Shown piece after piece: positions 31,294-38,873 of a DNA stretch of 41,548 nt (position 1 is the stretch's first letter; every line of letters starts with the position of its first letter). This DNA comes from DATNFP01 sp035606335 (GTDB lineage Bacteria; Bacteroidota; Bacteroidia; Chitinophagales; Chitinophagaceae). Where the stretch lies: assembly GCA_035606335.1 (NCBI GenBank), contig DATNFP010000115.1, positions 1 to 41,548 on the forward strand, written 5' to 3'. Made by a program: the position numbers and the translations under genes. The notes below the pieces were generated by a model. That model was given only the letters and a program-made list of their open reading frames with translations. It did no database searches and was not told the DNA's origin.

Positions 31294-32094
31294 ATGGAAA
31301 AAATAAATGCAGAGATCTACAAACGAATTAACAATAATGTCTATAATGCGGAAGGAGATATTTGGTGGAAAGGAGACACTGTTCTACATCTATTAAAAAC
31401 TTCAATTAATCCCTGGAGAGTAGGTTATTCAAGTAATCTCATTAAGAAGCTTGGTATAGATCCGAAGGGGAGATCTGCTCTTGAAGTTGGTTCAGGTGGG
31501 GGCATACTGACAGAAGAAATTGCTAAAATGGGATTTACCACTACTGGCATTGACCCGTCTGACCAATCATTAGAAACTGCGTCAAATCATGCAAAGGCAA
31601 GCGGATTGGATATTAAATATGATAAGGGTACAGGTGAGCACCTTCCTTATGCTGACGGCTCATTCGATTGTGTATTTTGTTGCGATGTTTTGGAGCATGT
31701 ACAGGATCTACCCAAAGTAATATCTGAAATTTCAAGGGTTCTTAAGCCAAACGGCATTTTCTTCTACGATACACTGAACAGAACATTTATCAGCAAACTG
31801 GTGGCCATTAAAATATGGCAGGAATGGAAACGCTGGGCATTTATGCCACCTAATCTGCATGTATGGGAGATGTTCATTAAACCAAATGAAATCAAAAATC
31901 TTTTGCAAAAAAATGGGTTTGATTGGCAAGAGCATACAGGGTCATCGCCCAATGTCTCTATTCCAAAAATGTTGGGTTACCTGAGGAGAAGAACAAAAGG
32001 CAAATGGACTTATGCAGACCTTGGCAAAAACTTTTGGCTTGTTAAAAGCAAGGATATGAATATTCTTTATGCGGGATATGCAATAAAGAAATGA
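31294..32094 (+). CDS. UbiG-like class I SAM-dependent methyltransferase
   Basis: A 266-residue soluble methyltransferase. Motif I is ALEVGSGGGILTEEIAKMG (about 62-80), then the acidic end of strand 2 is TGIDPSD, motif II is FDCVFCCDVLEHV, and motif III is VLKPNGIFFYDTLNRT. The N-terminal NAEGDIWWKGD and the YDTLNRTFISKL segment are characteristic of UbiG (polyprenyl-hydroxyphenol O-methyltransferase). Bacteroidota normally use menaquinone, so the acceptor is uncertain. It may be another lipid or phenol. Confidence 0.8.
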   Translation: MEKINAEIYKRINNNVYNAEGDIWWKGDTVLHLLKTSINPWRVGYSSNLIKKLGIDPKGRSALEVGSGGGILTEEIAKMGFTTTGIDPSDQSLETASNHAKASGLDIKYDKGTGEHLPYADGSFDCVFCCDVLEHVQDLPKVISEISRVLKPNGIFFYDTLNRTFISKLVAIKIWQEWKRWAFMPPNLHVWEMFIKPNEIKNLLQKNGFDWQEHTGSSPNVSIPKMLGYLRRRTKGKWTYADLGKNFWLVKSKDMNILYAGYAIKK

Positions 32095-32151
32095 TATCAT
32101 TTGTCCTGCAATAAGTTGTTCACACAAGCAATGTCCCAATATTTGGTTTTG

Positions 32152-32159
32152 TACTTTTG
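32152..32159 (+). promoter_or_regulatory. -7 promoter element of pdeM
   Basis: TACTTTTG, an exact TAnnTTTG match, 9 bp before ATG 32169. A TTG start at 32157 would fall inside this element and is therefore unlikely. Confidence 0.55.
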
Positions 32160-32168
32160 CAGAATTCT

Positions 32169-32798
32169 ATGTTAGAGATCTGTCTGGAGGGGGAGCAGGT
32201 ATTTTTACTTGCAGAGCGTGCACTATGGTGGCCTGCACAAAAAACATTAATGGTAGCAGACCTGCATTGGGGTAAAACAGGCCATTTCAGGAAAAATGGA
32301 ATTCCTATACCTGTTAATACACAACCCAAAGATGAAATGCGGCTTGCAGGACTTATTAAAGATCATAATGTTGAACAATTAATTATAGCCGGAGATCTGT
32401 TTCATAGCAAACAAAACAATGAAGTAGAAGCCTTTACTTACTGGCGTGATGCACATCGGTCGCTGAGCATTGAACTGGTTGTTGGCAATCATGACATCCT
32501 TCCCTCAGAAAAATATGTGGCATGGAGGATGAATCCCCATCATGAGGGATTTTATGCCGCTCCCTTTTTTGTCTCACATGATGTCCCGGAAAATAATAAT
32601 CGCTTTACTATTCATGGGCATATACACCCTGCTATAAGAATAGGGCAGCCATCGATCAGGCTATGCTGTTTTGCAGAAGACGAAAAGCGGTTTATTTTAC
32701 CGGCATTCGGCTCCTTTACAGGTACACACACTCTTGAGCCGCAACGATATAAGCATTTATATGTAATCGCTGAAAAAAATGTCCTGAAATGGAAATAG
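32169..32798 (+). CDS. pdeM: Ligase-associated DNA damage response endonuclease PdeM-like (metallophosphoesterase)
   Basis: A 209-residue calcineurin-like phosphoesterase with all metal motifs: ADLHWGK, AGDLFHS, VVGNHD, SHDVPE and HGHIHP. The HWGKTGHFRKNGIPIP segment after the first motif is characteristic of PdeM. In other bacteria it sits with an ATP-dependent DNA ligase, an Lhr-type helicase and an exonuclease in a DNA-damage cassette. None of those partners is in this window. ATG 32169 is chosen because the next upstream start (TTG) lies inside the promoter element. Confidence 0.83.
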   Translation: MLEICLEGEQVFLLAERALWWPAQKTLMVADLHWGKTGHFRKNGIPIPVNTQPKDEMRLAGLIKDHNVEQLIIAGDLFHSKQNNEVEAFTYWRDAHRSLSIELVVGNHDILPSEKYVAWRMNPHHEGFYAAPFFVSHDVPENNNRFTIHGHIHPAIRIGQPSIRLCCFAEDEKRFILPAFGSFTGTHTLEPQRYKHLYVIAEKNVLKWK

Positions 32799-32893
32799 TT
32801 CTTTTAATACATATTTGATCTAAGCAATATAAGGTCCGCAATAGCAGTAAATAACATATAAATACTGCTTTAGGGGGTTAATGGGTTTTTTCT

Positions 32894-32901
32894 TAGGTTT
32901 G
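32894..32901 (+). promoter_or_regulatory. -7 promoter element of the leucine dehydrogenase gene
   Basis: TAGGTTTG, an exact TAnnTTTG match, 21 bp before the ATG at 32922. Confidence 0.5.
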
Positions 32902-32921
32902 CACCTTAATTTTAAAAATTC

Positions 32922-33995
32922 ATGCAGCAATCCGTCTTTGAGCACATGCAACAAATGGGTCATGAACAGATCACTTTCTGCCACGACCCACATTCAGGAT
33001 TAAACGCTATCATCGCAATACACGACACTACTTTAGGACCTGCATTAGGCGGTACACGCTTGTGGAACTACAACAGTCATGAAGATGCCATTATAGATGC
33101 ACTACGCCTGAGCCGCGGAATGACCTATAAAGCTGCTATTAGCGGCCTGAACCTTGGAGGTGGCAAGGCTGTAATTATCGGAGAAGCTGCAACCATCAAA
33201 TCAGAAGCTTTATGGCGCCGCTACGGCAAATTCGTTAACAGCCTGAACGGTAAATATATCACTGCAGAAGATGTGAACACCTCTGCCCGCGATATGGAAT
33301 ATATTTCAATTGAAACGGATTTCGTAACAGGCGTACCCGAATATATGGGAGGAAGTGGCGACCCATCTCCATTTACAGCATATGGCGTATTCACTGGAAT
33401 GAAAGCTGCGGCTAAAAAAGCATGGGGCAACGACAACCTGAGTGGTAAAAAAGTATTAGTGCAGGGTGTAGGCCATGTGGGGCAATACCTTACCGGTCAC
33501 CTAATAGAAGAAGGCGCTAAAGTTTATATTACAGATATTAATCAAAGCAAAATAAAACAGACTGTAGAAAAGTTCCACACAGTAGAAGTAGTAGATGGAG
33601 ACAAAATATGGGATCTGGATATAGATATTTACGCACCTTGCGCGCTTGGAGCTACTGTGAATACGGAATCTATCAAGAAGATGAAGTTCCCTATTATAGC
33701 AGGTGCTGCTAATAACCAGCTTGCGGATGAAAATGTGCATGGACCAATGCTTGTGGAAAAAGGTATATTATATGTCCCTGATTTCCTTATAAATGCCGGC
33801 GGTCTTATCAATGTGGGCGCGGAACTGGATGGCTATAACCGCGAACGGGTTATGGGGAATGTAGAAAAAATATATGACCGCACATTAGAAATATTCAATC
33901 TTTCCGAAAAAGAAAAAGTACATACCCAGTTGGCTGCTACACGTTTAGCTGAAAAAAGACTTCAGGATATTGCTTATGTAAAGGCAAGATTATAA
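32922..33995 (+). CDS. ldh: Leucine dehydrogenase (branched-chain amino acid dehydrogenase)
   Basis: A 357-residue NAD-dependent enzyme that converts leucine, valine and isoleucine to their 2-oxo acids. The catalytic lysines are K70 (GMTYKAA) and K82 (LGGGKAVIIG), matching Bacillus Lys68 and Lys80. Other landmarks are GPALGGTRLW, the dinucleotide motif VQGVGHVGQYL, and the ANNQLAD and NAGGLINVGAE segments. It feeds branched-chain fatty acid synthesis and nitrogen release. It is a paralog of the glutamate dehydrogenase at 24476 but of shorter LeuDH length. Strong terminator at its end. Confidence 0.92.
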   Translation: MQQSVFEHMQQMGHEQITFCHDPHSGLNAIIAIHDTTLGPALGGTRLWNYNSHEDAIIDALRLSRGMTYKAAISGLNLGGGKAVIIGEAATIKSEALWRRYGKFVNSLNGKYITAEDVNTSARDMEYISIETDFVTGVPEYMGGSGDPSPFTAYGVFTGMKAAAKKAWGNDNLSGKKVLVQGVGHVGQYLTGHLIEEGAKVYITDINQSKIKQTVEKFHTVEVVDGDKIWDLDIDIYAPCALGATVNTESIKKMKFPIIAGAANNQLADENVHGPMLVEKGILYVPDFLINAGGLINVGAELDGYNRERVMGNVEKIYDRTLEIFNLSEKEKVHTQLAATRLAEKRLQDIAYVKARL

Positions 33996-34005
33996 TTATA
34001 AAATT

Positions 34006-34043
34006 AAAAAAGAATTGCCTCCCAAGGGAGGCAATTCTTTTTT
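34006..34043 (+). terminator. Intrinsic terminator of the leucine dehydrogenase gene
   Basis: GAATTGCCTCCC / GGGAGGCAATTC extended by A- and T-runs, 10 bp after the stop codon. Confidence 0.93.
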
Positions 34044-34095
34044 AATTTTACACCCCAATTCATTAAAGTAATCTAATAAATCTTTTATTTTTTCT

Positions 34096-35022
34096 ATGCA
34101 TACTTTACAATTGCCTAACCAGACTAATTTCTACAAAGGAAAAGTGCGCGATGTATATACTATTGCGGATAAATATCTTGTAATGGTAGTAAGCGACCGT
34201 ATATCTGCATTTGATGTAGTACTACCCCGCCCTATTCCATATAAAGGACAGGTGCTGAATCAGATAGCAGCTCAATTCCTGGAAGCTACAAAAGATATAG
34301 TTCCTAACTGGATGCTGTCGGTGCCGCTTCCGAATGTAACCATCGGCTACAAATGCGAAACATATCCTGTGGAAATGGTGGTGCGGGGCAACCTGACAGG
34401 CCACGCATGGAGGACTTATAAAAGTGGAAAACGTGAATTGTGCGGCATTCCTTTACCTGAAGGATTAAAAGAGAATGATTATTTCGAAAAGCCAATCATC
34501 ACTCCTACTACCAAAGCCCATGAGGGACATGATGAAGATATATCACGTGAAGAAATAATAAGCAGTGGTCTTGTATCTGAAAAAGAATACGAGCAATTGG
34601 AAAAATATACGTTGGCACTGTTCGAACGTGGACGCCAAATGGCAAACGATCGTGAACTGATACTTGTGGATACTAAATATGAATTCGGCAGAATCGGTGA
34701 TACTATTTACCTGATAGATGAAATACACACACCGGATTCTTCCCGCTATTTTTACCTGGATGGCTTTGAAGAGCGCCAGAAGCAAGGATTGCCACAAAAA
34801 CAACTCTCTAAAGAATTTGTACGTGAATGGCTAATGGACAATGGTTTTCAGGGGAAAGACGGACAACAAGTGCCAGAAATGACTGATGAAGTAATAGCAC
34901 AAATCTCTGAACGCTACATAGAGCTATTCGAACATGTAACAGGAAGGCATTTCCAGAAGACAGATGTAAATGAGCAGGATATAGTACCAAAACTTACAGA
35001 AGCTCTACAACAGTTATCATAA
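34096..35022 (+). CDS. purC: Phosphoribosylaminoimidazole-succinocarboxamide synthase (SAICAR synthase)
   Basis: A 308-residue enzyme joining aspartate to CAIR in purine synthesis. The ATP-grasp-like N-terminus has KGKVRDVYTIADKYLVMVVSD and RISAFDVVLPRPIPYKG. The substrate loop is EMVVRGNLTGHAWRTYKSG, and the catalytic region is LILVDTKYEFGRIGDTIYLIDEIHTPDSSRY. The length fits the longer PurC class found in Bacteroidota and yeast rather than the 240-residue enterobacterial form. hutU follows 28 bp later and could be co-transcribed. Confidence 0.95.
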   Translation: MHTLQLPNQTNFYKGKVRDVYTIADKYLVMVVSDRISAFDVVLPRPIPYKGQVLNQIAAQFLEATKDIVPNWMLSVPLPNVTIGYKCETYPVEMVVRGNLTGHAWRTYKSGKRELCGIPLPEGLKENDYFEKPIITPTTKAHEGHDEDISREEIISSGLVSEKEYEQLEKYTLALFERGRQMANDRELILVDTKYEFGRIGDTIYLIDEIHTPDSSRYFYLDGFEERQKQGLPQKQLSKEFVREWLMDNGFQGKDGQQVPEMTDEVIAQISERYIELFEHVTGRHFQKTDVNEQDIVPKLTEALQQLS

Positions 35023-35050
35023 CAATACTGATTTTTTAAAAGTAGCTAAT

Positions 35051-36712
35051 ATGTCCGGCGTTACAGCAACCCATCGCATTATCCGAGCACCACGAGGCAA
35101 TAAACTGACATGCAAAAACTGGGTAACTGAAGCTGCATTCAGAATGATACAGAACAACCTGGATCCTGAAGTGGCAGAACGCCCAGAAGACCTGGTAGTA
35201 TATGGAGGACTTGGCAAAGCAGCCCGTAACTGGAAGAGCTTTGACAAAATACTTGAATGCTTAAAGGATCTGAACGAAGATGAAACTTTACTGGTGCAAT
35301 CCGGCAAACCAGTAGGCGTACTACGTTCGCATAAAAATGCGCCACGTGTTTTAATAGCTAATTCAAACCTGGTAGGCAGATGGGCTACATGGGAACATTT
35401 CCGTGAGCTGGAAGCTAAGGGTTTAATGATGTACGGGCAGATGACAGCAGGGAGCTGGATATATATAGGCTCTCAAGGCATAGTACAAGGGACGTACGAA
35501 ACATACCTGTCATTGGCAAGCCAACATTATAATGGCACACTCAAGAACAAACTTAACGTAACAGCCGGATTAGGCGGCATGGGTGGCGCGCAGCCATTAG
35601 CCATTACAATGAATGAAGGTGTATGCCTTGCTGCCGAAATGGAAGAATGGCGTATAAAAAAACGTATCGAAACACGCTATCTTGATAAATGGACATCAAA
35701 TATAGATGAAAGTATAGACTGGGCTTTGCAAGCAAAAGAAAAAGGCGAGGCTATATCAATAGGTGTTTGCTGCAATGTAGTTGATCTGTTACAAAGGCTT
35801 ATAGACAGAAATATTACGCCTGATACATTAACAGACCAAACATCAGCACACGATGAATTAATAGGTTATTTCCCTGAAGGATTAAGTGTGATAGAAGCAA
35901 ATGCATTACGTAGCAGTAATCCTGACGAATACATTAAGCGCTCACTGGATACAATGGCAAGGCATGTACGCCAAATGCTGCAACTGCAAAAACGCGGAGC
36001 TGTAACATTTGATTATGGCAATAATTTACGTGGCCAGGCACATGATAAAAGAAACGTAAAAGATGCTTTTGATTTTCCTGGTTTTGTTCCTGCGTTCATA
36101 AGACCACTGTTTTGTGAAGGTAAAGGCCCATTCAGATGGGTAGCATTGAGTGGCGATCCTGAAGACATTTACACAACTGATAAGGCCCTCATGGAACTAT
36201 TCCCTGACAATAAGGGGCTCCACAGGTGGCTGCACATGGCAAAAGAACGCATTGCATTTCAGGGACTTCCTGCACGAATCTGCTGGTTGGGCATGGGTGA
36301 GCGTGAAAAAGCAGGTTTGTTATTTAATGAACTTGTAAGATCCGGCAAGGTAAAGGCTCCAATTGTAATAGGCCGTGATCATCTTGATACAGGATCTGTA
36401 GCGTCACCTAATCGTGAAACCGAAGCAATGAAAGATGGCAGCGATGCTGTGGCCGACTGGCCAATACTAAATGCGCTTATCAATACAGCAGGTGGGGCAA
36501 GCTGGGTATCTTTTCATCATGGAGGAGGTGTAGGTATGGGATATTCGCTACATGCGGGTATGGTGATAGTGGCAGATGGAACAAAAGATGCAGAAGAACG
36601 CCTGCGCAGAGTATTGTTTAATGACCCTGCGACAGGTGTGATACGCCACGCAGATGCAGGATATGAAGAAGCAAAAGAAACTGCGGACAAATTTGATTTA
36701 AATATTTGGTAA
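35051..36712 (+). CDS. hutU: Urocanate hydratase
   Basis: A 553-residue enzyme of histidine breakdown that hydrates urocanate to imidazolone propionate using bound NAD. It shows LTCKNWVTEAAFRMIQNNLD near the start, the NAD-binding GLGGMGGAQPLAI, MYGQMTAGSWIYIGSQGI, and the active-site ARICWLGMGERE (conserved Cys of the family). The SWVSFHHGGGVGMGYSLHAG segment follows near the C-terminus. Full length. It stands alone here, as hutH, hutI and the formiminoglutamate genes are not in the window. Short gap to purC (28 bp), then an imperfect hairpin at 36716-36740. Confidence 0.95.
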   Translation: MSGVTATHRIIRAPRGNKLTCKNWVTEAAFRMIQNNLDPEVAERPEDLVVYGGLGKAARNWKSFDKILECLKDLNEDETLLVQSGKPVGVLRSHKNAPRVLIANSNLVGRWATWEHFRELEAKGLMMYGQMTAGSWIYIGSQGIVQGTYETYLSLASQHYNGTLKNKLNVTAGLGGMGGAQPLAITMNEGVCLAAEMEEWRIKKRIETRYLDKWTSNIDESIDWALQAKEKGEAISIGVCCNVVDLLQRLIDRNITPDTLTDQTSAHDELIGYFPEGLSVIEANALRSSNPDEYIKRSLDTMARHVRQMLQLQKRGAVTFDYGNNLRGQAHDKRNVKDAFDFPGFVPAFIRPLFCEGKGPFRWVALSGDPEDIYTTDKALMELFPDNKGLHRWLHMAKERIAFQGLPARICWLGMGEREKAGLLFNELVRSGKVKAPIVIGRDHLDTGSVASPNRETEAMKDGSDAVADWPILNALINTAGGASWVSFHHGGGVGMGYSLHAGMVIVADGTKDAEERLRRVLFNDPATGVIRHADAGYEEAKETADKFDLNIW

Positions 36713-36761
36713 CACCTGTCTTCTCAAGTGAGAAGCAGGATTGTGTAATATTGTCTAAAAT

Positions 36762-36769
36762 TATTTTTG
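36762..36769 (+). promoter_or_regulatory. -7 promoter element of ispF
   Basis: TATTTTTG, an exact TAnnTTTG match, 12 bp before ATG 36782. It overlaps an upstream TTG (36767), excluding that codon as start. Confidence 0.55.
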
Positions 36770-36781
36770 GGTCCCGGATAT

Positions 36782-37261
36782 ATGTCATACAGAATAGGAC
36801 AGGGAATAGATTTCCATCAATTGGCCGAAGGACGTGAACTTTGGTTAGGAGGCGTGCTGATACCGCATACTAAAGGGGCTGTTGGACATTCTGATGCTGA
36901 TGTACTGCTGCATGCTATTTGTGATGCAATGTTAGGTGCATTGGGACTTGGTGATATAGGGCAACACTTTCCGGATACCGACCCAACTTATAAAGGCATT
37001 GATAGCAAGGTATTATTAGCCAGATGCTATAGCATGGTGCGCGAGGCGGGTTACTGGCTTGTAAATATTGATAGTACCCTATTACTACAAACACCAAAGA
37101 TCAGAGCATATGTGGAGCTGATGCAAAATGCGATAGCTCTTATTCTACACATGTCGGTAACTGATATTTCAATAAAAGCAACGACAACTGAACAAATGAG
37201 CTTTATAGGCCGGGAAGAAGGTGTGGTAGCTATGGCAAATGTTTTGCTACAGAAGTACTAA
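36782..37261 (+). CDS. ispF: 2-C-methyl-D-erythritol 2,4-cyclodiphosphate synthase
   Basis: 159 residues, the same length as E. coli IspF. Catalyses ring closure in the MEP isoprenoid pathway. The zinc ligands D10 and H12 (GIDFHQL) and H44 (DVLLHAICDAMLGA) are in place. GHSDADVLLH, DIGQHFPDTDP, and KATTTEQMSFIGREEGV complete the active site at the trimer interface. ATG 36782 is chosen because a TAnnTTTG element covers the only upstream alternative. Confidence 0.95.
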   Translation: MSYRIGQGIDFHQLAEGRELWLGGVLIPHTKGAVGHSDADVLLHAICDAMLGALGLGDIGQHFPDTDPTYKGIDSKVLLARCYSMVREAGYWLVNIDSTLLLQTPKIRAYVELMQNAIALILHMSVTDISIKATTTEQMSFIGREEGVVAMANVLLQKY

Positions 37262-37270
37262 GCATATAAT

Positions 37271-37503
37271 ATGAAAAAAGCTTTGCGCGTTTTTCTGATA
37301 GTACATCCGTTTTTAGTATTACTGCTTTTAACCTGCCCGATAATATTCATATAGTCGAATATTTAGCACAGTCCGATGTCAATCTTAATTTTAATCCTGC
37401 TCATATTATTGTTGTGGTAAAAGACTATAGCGCCAACAAAACATTAGCGACAACTCAAACAAATCAATACAGAGATTTTACTTTAGCCTTCAAAATAAAA
37501 TGA
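37271..37503 (+). pseudogene. Possible frameshifted remnant of a small secreted protein
   Basis: ATG 37271 opens 27 codons that look like a signal peptide (MKKALRVFLIVHPFLVLLLL) and stop at 37354. A neighbouring frame is open from 37270 to a TGA at 37503 (77 codons, including LPDNIHIVEYLAQSDVN and QYRDFTLAFKIK) but has no start codon. A one-base shift in the ACTGCTTTTAACC stretch would join signal peptide and body into one small exported protein. Position 10 bp after ispF. It may be a sequencing error, a decayed gene or chance. Confidence 0.33.
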
Positions 37504-37537
37504 CACAACCCAACTTGCTTTCTATATATAATAAACA

Positions 37538-37565
37538 GTTTAGCCCCACATGAGTGAGGCTAAAC
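37538..37565 (-). terminator. Terminator after the YtxH gene
   Basis: GTTTAGCC-C-CAC / GTG-A-GGCTAAAC with an ATGA loop, 21 bp beyond the YtxH stop on the minus strand. The T-run is poor, so it may act mainly as a 3' stem-loop. Confidence 0.6.
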
Positions 37566-37586
37566 ATTCGTCCTAAATTCTATCTA

Positions 37587-37886
37587 CTAAGCTATTCCGT
37601 TGCTAATGTTACTTTTGATGTTCTTTGCGCTCTGTGTACTCTCATTTATTATTGTTAGTATCCTATGGCGTACGTCGTCACCAAGTCCTTGTATCTCTTC
37701 ACCAAGCATATTTTTAAGGTCACTTAATTCAGCCCCTGTGTTTCCTACCATTTTGTTTATTTTCTTTTTCCACTTAGTTGCGGTATCTGCAATATCTTCT
37801 CTCATGTCTTCCCCTTTTTCAGGAGCAATAAGAAGACCAACTGCTACGCCTATAATCGCGCCGGCTAAAAACCTTGATGTGCTCAT
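37587..37886 (-). CDS. YtxH-domain protein
   Basis: A 99-residue protein. One short N-terminal helix (FLAGAIIGVAVGLLIAPEKGEDMREDI) carries the YtxH hallmark, glycine-rich and ending in LxxPxxGxxxR-like residues. A charged helical tail (TATKWKKKINKMVGNTGAELSDLKNM) follows. The members are small stress-associated membrane proteins. It is preceded on the same strand by the small lipoprotein gene (34-bp gap), so the two form a likely operon. Confidence 0.85.
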   Translation of the reverse strand: MSTSRFLAGAIIGVAVGLLIAPEKGEDMREDIADTATKWKKKINKMVGNTGAELSDLKNMLGEEIQGLGDDVRHRILTIINESTQSAKNIKSNISNGIA

Positions 37887-37920
37887 AACTGTTTATTTTT
37901 ATTGTAAGTAGTTATTTCAA

Positions 37921-38091
37921 TTAGTTACCACCACCAAAAATTTTGGACAGGACAAATATTATTAGCGCAATTATTACCACGACAATCAATATACCTACCC
38001 ATACTCCTGCTTTGAAAATATCCCCTACCAACTGACAACTGCTAAAAAATAATAGCATCGCGAATACACATACAAGGGATAATTTTTTCAT
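37921..38091 (-). CDS. Small lipoprotein with one membrane helix (56 residues)
   Basis: MKKLSLVCVFAMLLFFSSC is a lipoprotein signal (lipobox FSSC). QLVGDIFKAGVWVG and a strong hydrophobic stretch (ILIVVVIIALIIFVL) follow, and the end is KIFGGGN. The FKAGVWVG-plus-helix layout is a common tiny Bacteroidota family that databases often mislabel phosphatidate cytidylyltransferase. It is far too short for that enzyme. The role is probably in envelope stress together with the YtxH gene that follows. Confidence 0.75.
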   Translation of the reverse strand: MKKLSLVCVFAMLLFFSSCQLVGDIFKAGVWVGILIVVVIIALIIFVLSKIFGGGN

Positions 38092-38264
38092 AATATTTCT
38101 TAATTAGTGTGATCTAATCTCTTTACATAAATATTTTATATCCCATTATAAAACCGTGCCAGTGTATCTATAAGAATATGCTTATAAATTAAAAAAATGG
38201 CTATTGCGTATTATTTCAAATAATATCCATAACATTGCACGGTGAAATCAACAAAACTAAATAT

Positions 38265-38366
38265 GCCAATCTGTAAGCACTCCGCAGTAGCGAAGGGTTT
38301 GGCCTCTATTTAAAACAATAAAAAAACTTTAAATAACAGCCCTTCGGATAACGAAGGGCTTTTTTT
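38265..38366 (+). promoter_or_regulatory. Possible attenuator leader of the thioesterase gene
   Basis: A paired element GCCAA (38265-38269) / TTGGC (38299-38303) encloses CGAAGGG (38291-38297). That sequence can pair with CCCTTCG of the terminator's 5' arm (38340-38346) in competition with the terminator's own 3' arm. This is the usual logic of a terminator/antiterminator switch. No known riboswitch class was recognised. Confidence 0.35.
38338..38366 (+). terminator. Intrinsic terminator just before the thioesterase gene
   Basis: AGCCCTTCG / CGAAGGGCT with a GATAA loop and seven T, ending one base before an in-frame ATG. No plus-strand gene ends upstream within 800 bp, so it either ends a small RNA or is an attenuator. 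Confidence 0.85.
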
Positions 38367-38390
38367 ATGGCTTGTATAACAAATAAAAGA

Positions 38391-38801
38391 ATGAACCTGA
38401 TCAACAAAAAAATATGTATGGCTAAAGACATTGGTATACATGGGAATGTTTTTGGCGGAATATTAATGTCGTGGATAGATGAAGCAGCAGCGGCATTTGC
38501 TACTGAATACTGTAATACACCCAATATGGTTACCCTTCGCGTTGGAGAGCTTCTATTCAAAAAACCATTGAAGGTGGGTAATCATATTCGTATATATGGG
38601 GAAGTGGCACATCTGGGCAATACTTCTCTAACGCTGAATATAGAAGCACGTAAATTTAATGTTTACAGTGCTGAGGAGACTGTTGTCTGCATTACTTCCA
38701 TCACCTTTGTAAGAATAGATGACGACGGCATACCTACGCCTATCGGAGAATCGGTAAGACGCAGGCATCAGGAAAAACTTGCTGCGGCTGCGCTTAATTA
38801 A
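38391..38801 (+). CDS. Acyl-CoA thioesterase, hotdog fold (YciA-like)
   Basis: A 136-residue single hotdog domain. The active-site region is HGNVFGGILMSWIDEAAAAFA (about 18-38), with the conserved Gly-Gly and Asp. The strands VTLRVGELLFKKPLKVGNHIRIYGEV and TSLTLNIEARKF follow in family order. It hydrolyses acyl-CoA in the cytoplasm, chain-length preference unknown. ATG 38391 (MNLINKKICMAKD) is chosen because an in-frame ATG at 38367 directly touches the U-tract of the terminator, leaving no space for initiation after read-through. Confidence 0.85.
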   Translation: MNLINKKICMAKDIGIHGNVFGGILMSWIDEAAAAFATEYCNTPNMVTLRVGELLFKKPLKVGNHIRIYGEVAHLGNTSLTLNIEARKFNVYSAEETVVCITSITFVRIDDDGIPTPIGESVRRRHQEKLAAAALN

Positions 38802-38837
38802 ATACAGTAATTAATGAACAACAGCAATACAGTTTTG

Positions 38838-38845
38838 TATTTTTG
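38838..38845 (+). promoter_or_regulatory. -7 promoter element of leuS
   Basis: TATTTTTG, an exact TAnnTTTG match, 28 bp before the leuS ATG. Confidence 0.5.
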
Positions 38846-38873
38846 CCACACTTGTTATTTTTATTAGCTAATT

